From an uncultured bacterium (lineage in GTDB: Bacteria > Patescibacteriota > Gracilibacteria > Absconditabacterales > Absconditicoccaceae): a stretch of DNA of 46,810 nt. Below are positions 1 to 10,200 of the stretch, one piece after another. Each line of letters opens with the position of its first letter. Position 1 is the first letter of the stretch. Made by a program: the position numbers and the translations under genes. Where the stretch lies: the NCBI GenBank assembly GCA_937872535.1, contig CALMTC010000010.1:1-46810 (forward strand), written 5' to 3'. The notes under the pieces were generated by a model that was given only the letters and a program-made list of their open reading frames with translations, ran no database searches and was not told the DNA's origin.

Positions 1-94
1 ATTTTTTCAAGGGAAACGAAGAAAAAATAAGAATGCGACCTTACTTACGAAGTGTTTGCATTTTTTTCGATTTCCAGTGTTTTCGACCCCGCAA

Positions 95-165
95 AAATAG
101 TAATAGAATTTTATGCGGGGTTTGTGGCAATGCCAAAAAAGTATGACCCACCCGGCGAGGGTTTA
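95..165. repeat. Intergenic repeat family A, copy 1
   Basis: This gene-free leader ends in the block CACCCGGCGAGGGTTT (149-164), which recurs at 24828-24843 and 29140-29155. Just before it, GTGGCAATGCCAAAAAAGTATG matches GTGGCAATGACAAAAAAGTATG in the copy at 24800. A short ORF at 52-240 runs through it but has no family features and is best seen as repeat sequence. Bases 1-94 hold nothing else I can name. Confidence 0.6.
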
Positions 166-210
166 AAAATAAGCAATAGTAAAAAACTTTACCAAAAGTA
201 TCGTTTCATA

Positions 211-238
211 TTGAACCAGATAAAAAAAATGATACAGT
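211..238 (+). promoter_or_regulatory. Possible uvrB promoter
   Basis: TTGAAC (211-216), a 16-base spacer and TACAGT (233-238) form a plausible sigma70-type promoter 44 bases before the uvrB start. The motif AACCAGAAAATTATTTTTT (245-263) follows between promoter and gene. Confidence 0.4.
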
Positions 239-281
239 AGAGAAAACCAGAAAATTATTTTTTATAGTTTTTCATCAAGTG

Positions 282-1844
282 ATGTTTCAGTTACAATCAG
301 CTTTTCAGCCAGCGGGGGACCAGCCAGCAGCGATAGATCATATTCTTAAGCAGTTTTCAGAGTGAGAAAATTGTGTTACACTTCTGTGAGCAACCGGTAC
401 AGGAAAAACATTTACGATGGCAAATATTATCCAAAAACTGCAAAAACCGACGCTTATTATCTCTCACAACAAAACTCTAGCTGCACAGCTTGCTACCGAG
501 TTCAAACATTTTTTTCCAAACAATGCGGTTCACTATTTCGTTTCGTACTTTGATTACTACCAGCCAGAATCCTACCTCCCTCAAAAAGACATCTACATCG
601 AGAAAGAAGCCACGATCAATAAAGAAATCGAAATGTACAGACTTTCAACCCTTGCTTCGCTCTTAAGTAGAGAAGATGTAATTGTCGTCGCCTCAGTTTC
701 AGCTCTGTACGGTCTTGGTCAAAAAGAATTTTTTGAAAAATATAGCCTTCAGCTAGAAATAGGTCAAGAGCGAGATCGTCTTGCTCTCAAAAAACAGCTT
801 CTAGCTATGCAGTATAAACAGGTTGCATCAAAAATTGAACAAGGTTCATTTGAATTTAAAGGTGAAATTCTGGATATTTATTCATCTACAGAAAAAATTC
901 TGTTTAGAGTAATTTTCAACGAAGATACTATTGAAACCATTCAGATCAAAGACGCAGATTCTTTTAGAGACAAAGGTCTCAAAGAAAAAATTATTATCTG
1001 GCCATCAAGCCAATATATACAAGATCTCACAGATCTCGACAGCATCCTCAGCTCTATCGAAAAAGAAATGGAAGCCAGAGTAGAAGAGTACACCAAAGCG
1101 GGAAGACTACTCGAAGCCAACAGAATCAAAAAGAAGGTGATGTTTGATACGAGAATGATCAAAGAAACTGGCTTCACTAACGGTATTGAAAATTATTCGA
1201 TCTATTTCGATCATAGAATGCCAGGTGAACCACCAAACACAATTTTCGATTACTTTCCAGACGATTTTCTCTGTATCATGGACGAGTCTCACATGAGTGT
1301 TCCTCAGCTCAAAGCCATGCCTCAGGCCGACAAATCCAGAAAAGAAAATCTCATCGAGCATGGATTTAGATTGCCATCAGCCATCGATCATCGTCCTCTT
1401 AATTTTGACGAACTCAAAAATCTTCTTCACCGACACTCTTCTGAAAAAACTTCAAAAAAATCATGAAAAGAATTTTCGCTTTCATCAGTTTGCGATCCCG
1501 ACCTGCCCTCGATGAAATATCGGGGTAAGACACATCAAAAGAGTCAATCGGGATCTGGCTCTAAAATAAAACAAGACTCCAAGACAATCTTCGTCTCAGC
1601 CACTCCTGCACCTTTTGAACTAGAAATCAATCCAGCCGTTGCTCAGCAAGTCATCAGACCAACTGGATTGCTCGATCCCATCACTTATATCTATCCAAAA
1701 TCTTGAGACTACGGACTCCTTCTTTCAAACTCCGAAAAAATAATCAAGAAAAAACCATACCTGACACCATTTCTTGAAAATTACGAATCATCTGAAATTC
1801 AAAAAGAAATTTTCAGCGATGAAGAAAAAAAAACAGCAGAATAA
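282..1844 (+). CDS. uvrB: Excinuclease ABC subunit B, C-terminally truncated
   Basis: UvrB is the damage-verifying helicase-like subunit of nucleotide excision repair. With TGA=Gly the ORF gives 520 residues, against about 660-670 normally. Visible features are the Walker A motif GATGTGKT (about 36-43), the beta-hairpin region with [16 protein letters not shown], the DESH box (about 334), FVSATP (about 437) and IRPTGLLDP (about 458). After that the expected second RecA-like domain (motifs V and VI) and C-terminal UVR domain are missing; the ORF stops at TAA eight bases before the convergent sua5 stop. Residues about 398-426, between the DHRPL region and the SATP motif, are extra and are encoded by a palindromic repeat also found at 30271. 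The family assignment is firm; loss of helicase function is inferred. It could be a pseudogene or a reduced damage-binding protein. Confidence 0.85.
1494..1555. repeat. Palindromic repeat family B inside uvrB
   Basis: Inverted arms GATCCCG (1494-1500) and CGGGATC (1549-1555) bound the segment; inside it ATCCCGA and TCGGGGT form a shorter palindrome. About 43 bases from 1495 match the intergenic copy at 30271 almost base for base, with one single-base length difference. Here it is translated in frame as part of uvrB. Confidence 0.75.
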
Positions 1845-1852
1845 TATTTTTT

Positions 1853-2821
1853 CTATAATCACATAGCTTTTTTTACTCTATTCATCAAAGCCAATCATAC
1901 TCACTGAGTATCGAATTTTTCTATCAAAAGTAAATCCAGTCAAAGTTTATCAGCCTCGTGAAAAGTCAAAAAAAGTTTTTGAGCTAGTCATAATAAATCA
2001 GATCTTATTCACCAGATAAAAAAACTTCAAAAAAAAGTTTTTTCAAGGCTATGAGCCATTTCTTGAGAACAGAGGAGTCAGATTTTTTTCCCAGCATATC
2101 AGCTCAAAAAATCTGAAGAACGAATATCCAACCACTCCAGCCCACAAGACGGAGCATAGTGCTTATATTTCATCCCTGGAGCAACTAAATCAGTCTTTGT
2201 TGCTACAGCACGAACCACCACAGTCCCACCAAGAGCATCTCTCATATCCTCAGCAGTAATCAATCAAGGCCTCATCACGACGACTTCACTACCATCTACA
2301 TAAACCACCGTCGATTCTATTCCTGTATGACAAGCTCCGCCATCTAGTATTTTAAGCTCAGGAAAATAAAAATGAGCCATCTCAGCACTCGTCGGACTAG
2401 GTTTACCCGATGGATTTGCACTAGGTGCAGCCAAAGGCACCCCCACTTTTTCTAACAACTGCTGAGCCAAAGGATGAGAGGGTACTCTCACAGCGACTAA
2501 GTCTGAACCAGCAGTCACCAAATCAGAAATAATTTCTTTCTTTTTAAGTAAAATAGTAAACGGTCCAGGCATCCATAGATCAATAAGTTTTCTCTCAAGC
2601 TCATTTTCTACTATTGCAATACTGTCTATTTGATCTCTATGACTTAAATGAACAATCAAGGGATTATCAGCTGGTCTTCTTTTTTTTTCAAAAATTTTTT
2701 TTACTGCATTATCATCAAAAACAGTAGCTGCTAAACCATAAACTGTCTCAGTTGGAATAACAGCTATGGTACCATTCTTCAGTACTTCAGCAACATCCTG
2801 AAGAGAATTATACTGCTTCAT
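1853..2821 (-). CDS. sua5: Threonylcarbamoyl-AMP synthase (Sua5/TsaC type)
   Basis: The enzyme makes threonylcarbamoyl-AMP from threonine, bicarbonate and ATP for the tRNA t6A37 modification. The 322-residue product has the YrdC core with PTETVYGL (about 23-30) and KRRPADNPL (about 45-54), the hinge MKYKHYAP (about 217-224), and a C-terminal Sua5 domain ending in a GVGLALMNR-like helix. Length and two-domain order fit long Sua5 rather than short TsaC. Six TGA codons in the last third must be Gly to read it. The ATG before KQYNS was chosen because the upstream extension is hydrophobic and not part of the family. It converges on uvrB with 8 bases between stops. Confidence 0.92.
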
Positions 2822-2913
2822 AGTCAGAAAAAAAATAAATAATTTTAAAATATAGCCAAAGTATAATAATCTAGTCAAAAAAATACAATCAAAATAAATA
2901 AAACAAAAGTTAA

Positions 2914-2942
2914 TTGACTTTTAAGGAAGAGATTTGTATAAA
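2914..2942 (+). promoter_or_regulatory. Sigma70-type promoter of the 59-residue gene
   Basis: TTGACT (2914-2919), 17-base spacer, TATAAA (2937-2942), 26 bases before the ATG at 2969. One of the best promoters in the window. The transcribed leader contains GTCAAAATAACGACA, nearly repeated before the next gene. Confidence 0.75.
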
Positions 2943-2968
2943 ATAGTGTCAAAATAACGACAGAAAAA

Positions 2969-3148
2969 ATGGCCTCAAAAAAAGAAAATACTGAAGAACT
3001 ACTATGCGAAAGATTAGAAAAAATTAATCAAATGATCAAAAAATATAAAAAAAAGATTTCAAAACTGGAAAAAATTGTTTCCCAAATGGCTAGTGAATTT
3101 GGCATCAAAACATCTCAAAAATCTAAATTCATCAGTAAAAAAGAGTAA
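2969..3148 (+). CDS. Small Lys/Glu-rich coiled-coil protein, 59 aa
   Basis: I recognise no family. The product is hydrophilic and very Lys-rich, with no signal peptide or membrane segment. Leu/Ile spacing across residues about 10-45 (ERLEKINQMIKKYKKKISKL) suggests an alpha-helical coiled coil. It has its own promoter and its own terminator, so it is a single-gene unit. The next gene (3251) has the same arrangement, a related leader and a coiled-coil N-terminus, so the two are probably functionally or evolutionarily linked. Real expression is supported by the promoter and terminator rather than by homology. Confidence 0.65.
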   Translation: MASKKENTEELLCERLEKINQMIKKYKKKISKLEKIVSQMASEFGIKTSQKSKFISKKE

Positions 3149-3159
3149 ATATATCAATA

Positions 3160-3184
3160 AATCACGCTTTTTAGCGTGATTTTC
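3160..3184 (+). terminator. Rho-independent terminator
   Basis: AATCACGC (3160-3167) pairs with GCGTGATT (3174-3181) and runs into T residues. The GCTTTTTAGC core is the same as in the next terminator at 3678. Confidence 0.8.
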
Positions 3185-3194
3185 AGAAAACAAT

Positions 3195-3222
3195 TTGATT
3201 TAGTTTGACTGATTATTATAAA
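3195..3222 (+). promoter_or_regulatory. Promoter of the 135-residue gene
   Basis: TTGATT (3195-3200), 16-base spacer, TATAAA (3217-3222). The downstream leader AGTCAAAATAACGGCACAG resembles the leader of the preceding gene. Confidence 0.6.
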
Positions 3223-3250
3223 CCAATAGTCAAAATAACGGCACAGGAAA

Positions 3251-3658
3251 ATGAACACTAAAATCAACGATCTTGAATCAAAGATTCAAAAGCTTGAAGA
3301 AACAATCTCCCAAATTATCAACAAAAACAGCTACCTCGGAAAAAGACTAGAAAATTTAGAAACCCTATCTAGACTTGGAAAAGGCATTAGTCGTAGTAGT
3401 CTCATCACTTCAAAATCAAGTATTCAAAAGGCAGAAAAAATAAGCACAAAATTTCTAGTTGAAATACTAGAAACATACAAAAAACACTTGGCAGAAAACT
3501 ACTGCAACGAAATAATAAATACAATAAACTCCAAAAAAAGAAGCAATATATTAGAGCTAATAGATCTCGATATGAACTCATGGTCTAAAGATTGCCAATC
3601 TTTTTTCATCTCACTATGTGAGACGATGAATATCTTTGAGAAAAGGGGAATTTCTTAG
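3251..3658 (+). CDS. Coiled-coil protein, 135 aa
   Basis: I recognise no family. Residues about 1-45 form a strong predicted coiled coil (LESKIQKLEETISQI), followed by a Ser-rich linker (about 48-60) and a mixed helical C-terminal half with two Cys. There is no signal peptide or membrane span, so it is probably cytoplasmic. It ends in a genuine TAG. GGAAAATG at the start contains a weak purine-rich box, one of few in this window. Promoter, leader and terminator mirror those of the 59-residue gene just upstream. Confidence 0.75.
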   Translation: MNTKINDLESKIQKLEETISQIINKNSYLGKRLENLETLSRLGKGISRSSLITSKSSIQKAEKISTKFLVEILETYKKHLAENYCNEIINTINSKKRSNILELIDLDMNSWSKDCQSFFISLCETMNIFEKRGIS

Positions 3659-3677
3659 AAGTAGCACTCAATTATTT

Positions 3678-3706
3678 TCCATGCTTTTTAGCATGGATTT
3701 TTTTAA
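3678..3706 (+). terminator. Rho-independent terminator
   Basis: TCCATGC (3678-3684) pairs with GCATGGA (3691-3697) followed by seven T. It sits between convergent genes and directly precedes the stop of the minus-strand dehydrogenase gene. Confidence 0.8.
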
Positions 3707-3708
3707 GC

Positions 3709-4885
3709 TTACCTCCAGATACGATAAATCTTATCATCTCCAGATCTAGGCTCTCATCTTCAATCTAAATTGCTCGTCGTGAAATAGAGAGATCCATCAG
3801 GAGCTTCAGAAATATCTCTTATTCTTCATAAAGCAGGAAGAGTCAGTTTTTCGTATCAGATAATTTTCGAAGGGTCTGATTTATTATTTGTAAATCTTAA
3901 GATTCATTCTCACTTAAGCATCGCTAAAAAAATACTGTCATATCGCTCTGGAAACATAGTTCATTTATAGACCAAAATGCCACTCGGTGCAATAGCTGGA
4001 GTGAAAATCTGCAAAGGATGATTGAAGCCAGAAAGAAAAATCTGATGATGTTCTTTTGGTCGACCATAATTTCCTCACTTTACGATCAAATTAAGCTCGT
4101 CTCAGCCTGGAGGGCCGTCAAAAACACTCGGACCATGCTCGGCAGAGTAGAGATTGCCTTGACTGTCTCGATCAATTCACTGAGGATTTCTATGTCCAAG
4201 CGACCAAATCGCCGATCAGCTAAACGGATTATCAACTGGAATACTACCATCATTATTGATTCTCAGGATTTTTCAATTATAAATTTCAGTATTTTGAGCT
4301 AGTTCTTTATCTATCGCATCTCAAAGCGTAATATATAATTTTCAATCTGGTCAAAATTTGATCTTGGAGCCAGCATGAAACTGCGCCGCTGGTAAAAAAT
4401 CTACTATTGTTTTTTCTTCTCATGCAAAACTTCCAAAATCTTTTAATCTGACTACTTTCAATGCTATATTTTTTTTATCCAAATAAGCATAACTCACATA
4501 AAAAAATTTGTTATTCTGATAATCTGGATCCAAAGCCAATCACATCAATCCTTGTTCACCGCCAACCGACACATCAGCGAATTTTTTATAGACTCAAGAC
4601 TGTACAACTCAACTATTTATCACTACAATTTCTCCATTTCTTTGCGTGACGATAATTCTCTCATTACTCGTAAAAACCATACTCCACGGCACAAAAAGAT
4701 TTTCTACTACTACAGAAATCTGAAATCCAGTCTTCTCTTGTCTTTGAATTTTCTGGTCAATTCCAGTAGAAATTTTATTGACAAAATCTAGCGAAAGATC
4801 ATTTGCTGGATTCAAATAATCTCGAACTCGATAAACTCCAAAAAACAGAAAAATAAGCGAAATAAATCAAATTAGTTTTTTCATA
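3709..4885 (-). CDS. Soluble PQQ-type glucose/sorbosone dehydrogenase homologue, start frameshifted
   Basis: This belongs to the glucose/sorbosone dehydrogenase beta-propeller family, membrane-anchored or exported enzymes oxidising sugars with PQQ. Family blocks appear in order: VPWSMVF near the N-terminus, GEQGLMGLALDPDYQNN, FGPDGKLYITLGD, GKILRINNDGSIPVDNPF, GHRNPQGID and a terminal YFTTSNLDGRG. The frame is open from 4872 down to the TAA at 3709. The only sensible ATG (4885) is one frame off: reading MKKLIGFI and then dropping one T of the ATTTTCG run near 4858 gives a normal hydrophobic signal anchor. So either one base was inserted, as mutation or assembly error, or an unusual start is used. 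Substrate and PQQ use are inferred from the family only. Confidence 0.8.
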
Positions 4886-4909
4886 AAAAATCAAAAAAAT
4901 AAATAATCA

Positions 4910-4943
4910 CTCGTCGTACCTCCTCGCAACGACGAGTTTTTTG
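4910..4943. terminator. Strong hairpin with T-run
   Basis: ACTCGTCGT (4910-4918) pairs with ACGACGAGT (4930-4938), then TTTTTT on the plus strand. It lies between the minus-strand ctp and dehydrogenase genes, so it may end ctp transcripts, although the T-run is on the plus side. Confidence 0.5.
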
Positions 4944-5010
4944 TTGCCGTTCCCTGGCTACCTGCCTCCCGGTCCCTGAGCTTGTCGAAGGGAAAGGGGA
5001 GACAGAAGAA
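4944..5010. repeat. Intergenic repeat family C, copy 1
   Basis: ACCTGCCTCCCGGTCCCTGAG followed by CTTGTCGAAGGGAAAGG is shared, with few changes, with 30388-30425. Its core TGAGCTTGTCGAAGGG also occurs at 16481-16496. The AACCAGAAAATTATTTTTT motif follows at 5021-5039. Confidence 0.65.
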
Positions 5011-5045
5011 AATGAGCAATAACCAGAAAATTATTTTTTCAAAAT

Positions 5046-6608
5046 TTATCTGATAGTTTTAGCATAATCAAGCTGCTCATCAGCTGTCGTTTTCAGATCT
5101 TCAGTAATCAAAATATCCGGCTTCAAACCCACATGATCTACAGTAGTTTGACTTTTTCCCGTAAACCATTTAGAAATAGTATATTTGATACTTGATCCAT
5201 CAATATATTCTTCCAGAATCTGTACAGAGCCTTTTCCAAAAGTTTTCTGACCTACGAGCACCAAACCAGCAACATAGTCTTTCATCGTTCCAGCCATAAT
5301 TTCAGAAGCGGAAGCACTTCACTCATTGATCAAAACTACAACTTTTTGTTGAGAAGAAAGCCTCAAATCTGAACCTTCTGAACTAATAATTTGGTCACCA
5401 GCTCTCGACTTAATAACGACACTAGGCTGTCATTTTGGCACAAAAAGATCAAGCATCTGAGACACTTCTTCAAGACTTCCACCAGGATTATTTCTCACAT
5501 CCAGAATGAGTTTATTTGCTCATACTTTTAGCATTTCAGCAATCGCTTTTTCAAATTCAGAATCTACTCAGTAACCAAAAGTATTGATCTTGATATAAAA
5601 ATCACCGTTATCCAATTTTTGAGATTCTACAAAGTTAATTTTAACCTTAGCTCTCACCACACTAATAATTATTTCTTGCGATCATCTCAGAATAGTCAAA
5701 ACAACAGTAGTATCAGCTGGTCCTTTTATTTTAGATACAGCATCTTCAAGTCTTGTCTTTTCATCAACCAAATAGTCTCCTATCTTTTTAATACGATCCC
5801 CTCATTTAATTCCAGCCTTTTCAGCTGGCCCTCCACTAATAGGAGATAAAACAACTAATTCACCAGGCTTTGACATATCCACATAAGCTCAAATTCATTC
5901 AAATTGTCCATTAAGATTATCAGTAAAATTTTTTGCCTCTGTTGGTGGAAAATAAGTCGTATAAGGATCTTTTGTAGCCTCAGTCAATCATTTTATAGCC
6001 CCTTGTACCAAAGTTTTATCATCAAAAGAAAGTGCATCATAGTGATTATTCTTTAATTTCTGATAGACATCATCAAAAACAGGAAAATTTCAAATAGTAT
6101 TTACCGAATAAGCTTGCCCATATCCTATTTTACCAGCCTGAAATTCAAAATAAGTTGGCACACTTCTCAATAAATTACTCATTCTGATTTTTGTCAAAGG
6201 CACATTTTTCTCAACAGAAAGCACTATTCCAAAGTTGCGTTTCACCAATGCAGCCATAATTCCTTCAGTTACAATAGAATTCCCATTAATATTTCCCGAA
6301 TTACTATCAAGCAATCCCATAAAAATACCTTTCTGCAGAGCTTCATAAAAATAAGTCCCACGAACAGCTCATTTAACATTGAGAGAAACAAAACGATAAG
6401 ACGAAGGCAAGTCTTGACCAATATAATTGAAATAAGTAATCAAAAATTGCTTCATAGTTAAGCCACTCTGAGAATTTCAGCTCTCAACCTGAGGCATCAA
6501 GATAACGCTCTGAGTATTTCAATCAATTTTTATATCAACTGATTGTTGAGCAAATCAACTCGTCAAAAAAAGTAAACCGAGAAAAACAGTACTTATTCGT
6601 ATTTTCAT
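5046..6608 (-). CDS. ctp: Carboxy-terminal processing protease, S41 family
   Basis: An exported Ser/Lys protease that trims C-termini of secreted or membrane proteins. The 520-residue product begins with a signal peptide (MKIRISTVFLGLLFLTSGFA). An N-terminal helical region of about 180 residues has no assignment, then a PDZ domain lies at about 240-320 (GGPAEKAGIKGGDRI). The S41 core shows DVRNNPGGSLEEV, the catalytic Ser in GSASASE (about 433) and the catalytic Lys in TFGKG (about 458), spaced as in E. coli Tsp. Ten or more TGA-Gly codons are needed. It is a single gene between the dehydrogenase and the giant-protein unit. Substrates are unknown; the secreted repeat proteins of this window are candidates only by proximity. 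Confidence 0.93.
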
Positions 6609-6801
6609 AAAAAAATTCTCAAGAAATAAATCTCAAGAATTTTAGTGAAAAAAAGATGGGAAATCAAGACAGAAACGAGAAAAAACGCACCAATCTCAAT
6701 AAAAATAAAGATAACTTTAATTCAAAAATTTTTATTCTGCTCAAATGAAAAACATATAATTCAACACCAAACAAAGGACAAAAAGCACCACTAAGTAAAA
6801 T
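6609..6801. other. Intergenic stretch upstream of ctp
   Basis: AT-rich and without an ORF. It holds one copy of the recurrent CAGAATAAAAATTTTT motif (minus strand, about 6724-6739). No convincing promoter or hairpin was seen. Confidence 0.4.
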
Positions 6802-7248
6802 TTAGTTAAAATGAGGTTTTTGTAGTGCAATAGAATCAGGAACATCCCCAAATCAACAAAGCGGAACCTCTTCTTCTAATGTAGTTAATAATCTCTCAAT
6901 AATTTCATTGGGTACGAATGGTAAGCCTAAATCCAATGGAATTGTATTAAAATTAGCATTCTTAATAACATTTTTTATCTTATTTTTATAATCAGCATTT
7001 TTTTCAATACGAGAAACATATTCAGCCAATGTTTCATAAGTACGATAAAAAATTTGTTCATTTTCTTGATTACTTCTACTACAATAAATAAGCAAACAAA
7101 AAATATCAGCAAGTTGAGAAGCAGCTAATTCTTCAACTACTTCTTTTTCTCATTTTTTCATCTTCATCAAGATTGTCAAATATTTTTGTTTTATAGAATC
7201 AACATATTCGGTATGATCAAAAGATTCTGGCGCATTAAATTTTTCCAT
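6802..7248 (-). CDS. Hypothetical protein, 148 aa, downstream of the giant gene
   Basis: I recognise no family. It is a soluble, predicted helical protein with an acidic and aromatic N-terminus (MEKFNAPESFDHTEY), a central helix-rich part and a Pro-containing segment (LDLGLPFVPNEIIERLL). Two TGA codons inside must be Gly, and the C-terminal 17 residues follow the second. It starts 30 bases after the giant gene on the same strand with no terminator between, so it is probably co-transcribed and may work with that protein. There is no signal peptide or membrane segment. Confidence 0.75.
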
Positions 7249-7278
7249 GTGAAATGAGTTATAAAATAATAATAAAAA

Positions 7279-10200
7279 TTATTTATTCTCGTTAATTTCA
7301 TTAGTAGTAGTGACAATAGTTTCTTTTTCCAAAGCATCCTTTCTTTCCAATCTAATATCTTTTGAATTTCAAAGTTTATCTCATTCTACAACTGGAATAT
7401 AAAGAGAAAATTTAGTTCATGTTGATCAATTGATAAGCTCAGCATTAGTAGCAGGGCTATCCTTTGTCCAAGATTCTAATTTAACCGTTCACCCAGCTTT
7501 TTCAAAGAATGTAGCTGATCATGATATTCCTATTCAGTTACTGGCTCTCTTAGCTCATTCACTATCAGTTTCAGATCTCACTGATCACTTCAAAACTCAA
7601 TCAACTTTATCTTTTGGTATTCATAAACCATTATCTTCAACAACAATAGAAACTACATCACCAATTTTTTTAATAGAGATAACTATCTTACCATTTTGAG
7701 GAGTAAATGAAAGAGAATTACTAATCATATTATTTAAGAATCAAACTAACGAAGCTTGGTTAAATGTTAAATTATCCACTTGAGAATCAAGCGTCAATGA
7801 AATTCCCTTTGCTGCAGCTCTTGAACTAAAATTATCAAGGACAAGATTTTCAAGAACCTTCTTAACACCAAAAGTGCTATAAGCTTCTTTTCCCTTATCC
7901 ATTCATCAAACATTCAAATAATTACTTTTAGAAAGATCTATAATAGCCTCCAGTTCAGATATAGTTTTTAGAAAAGCATCTCAAGTTGTATCTAGTGATG
8001 AAATACTAAAAGGACCAATTGGATTGAGCATATCATGTCAAACTTGCTTAGCCGACAAATCAGTCAACTTCATCATCTTTGATCCAATATCTTTTAGATT
8101 CAATAGTTCTTTTTTCAAAGCATCTACAGTAGCCTTATCAAAAGACTTTTTACTTGATTGAAGTAAGTCATAAATAGTTGAAAAAGAGGAATCTATACCA
8201 GTTTTATAAGAAGAAATAATATCGTCTTCAGAAAAAGAGTAGGTAGATTCAATTTGATCCAATGTCATATGTGAAAGTTTATCATAATCCATTTTTTCAC
8301 CCGATCAGAAAGTGAACTTATTAGGATCTTGAGATAAAGACAAAAATTTCATAACTCAAGGTTCTTTCAAAGCAGGTAGTTGTAAATTGTGAACATGACG
8401 ATAAAGAGTATCAAAATTAGCTTCCAAAATTAAATTCTTCAAAGACGCAAGATCTGATAAAGAAAAATCAGGATGAGATTCTTTAATAATAGATATTTTT
8501 CTTGGCACATCACCTAAAGAATCAGTAGAAATTCACCAAGTTTTATCCAAGTAATCTAATATTTGAGGTCTATCAACTTCTCCAATAGCAATACTATCTA
8601 AATCCAAAACTTTTTCTTTCTTCTTTAGGCCAAGAAAATCAAAAAAACCACAAATTCCATTTTCCATCAAAATTCTTATCTGGCTACTGTTCAATCCCGC
8701 CTGACTCAAAATTCTCACTTTCTGAGAAATTTCTTTTCGTGTATAGTTTCCAACTTGCGCTCATCTCTCACTTCCGACATTATGAGCATCTATAACTGCC
8801 TTTTTCTGAAGATCAGTCAACTCTCAAACCTTCACTTTTTCTCGTTTTGGTCAACCTTTAGTAGTAAACATTTCTTTAGTAAAAAGAAGTTCTTCTGCTT
8901 TAGTTAATCTCTGTTCATCACCAAGCATGGCATTTTCTCTAATAGTTTCATCAGAAATCTTATTTTTTGAGCTTTTATTAATATCAAGAACAATTTCTTG
9001 AGCCAAAGAGTCGATAATCGTTTCTTGAGTCAAAGCATCTACTTTTTGCAAGACAACATCTTTTTCTGTTCAAAGAACATCTGTTTTATTATTTTCAACG
9101 ACTTGATCAGTCTTTTCATTCAGCCCAAGTTTCTTTTCTAGTTTTAAATCCACAATCAACTCTTTAATAGTCTCCAGCTGAGAATCATTCTTAATATTTT
9201 GATATAGCCACTTAATATCATCAATATTGTTTTTTCGAGAATCATGATATTTTTTCTCAGCCAAGTCGATCATTTTCTCAAAAACCTGAGTTTGTTGTTC
9301 TCCTTCTGAGTTATCATAAATAACTTTACAATCATCAAAATTCTGAGCAAGATTCATAGACTCCTGTAAAATTTTTACTTTCTGCTCTCAGTGAGTATTT
9401 TCATAAATCCACTCCAAATGTTTTTTTAAATTTCCTCATCATTTTATTCCATTTTCCAGAATTTTTACTTTCATATCATCTGCAACAACCTTATGAAGCC
9501 AGTCTAAATCTTGTGCTCTAGCAGTAAGAGCAAGAATCTCATCAAAAATCCTAGCTTTTTGCTCTCATTGAGTTGTTTTATAAAGAGACTGCAATCTATC
9601 GACATCATTTGACATCGTATTATAAATAGCAATCAAATCATCCATATAAGCAAGTTCTAAGATACCATCTCAAGTTTTTTGTCAATCCCTATATTTAGAA
9701 AGCCAATTTATTTTCATATCATCAAAATTCTGAACAAAATCAAGTTTAACAGCTTCTTGAGGGATATTATTATCAGATTTAGCTTCTTGAGGCCCAGTTT
9801 GTTTAGTACTATTTTTTATATCATCAAGAGAATTTTTAGACAAAATAGCTTCTTTTTTTAAGAGTGTATCTTCTTTTGTTCAAAGTTTATCTCACATTTG
9901 AGGTCTATTAAGTTCTCCTATAAGAACCTCATCCAAAACTTTTTCTTTCTTCTTTAGTCCAAGAAAATCCAAAACTCAACAAATTCCATTTTCCATCAAA
10001 ATTCTTATCTGGCTACTGTTCAATCCCGCTTGACTCAAAATTCTCACTTTCTGAGAAATTTCTCTTTGAGTATACTCTCCAACCTGAGCTCATCTCTCAG
10101 TTCCGACATTATGGGCATCTGTAACTGCTTTCTTTTGTGCATCATTAAGATCTATACCAAGAAGCTCTTCTGCTTTCAGCAAATTTGCTGCGTCATCGAG

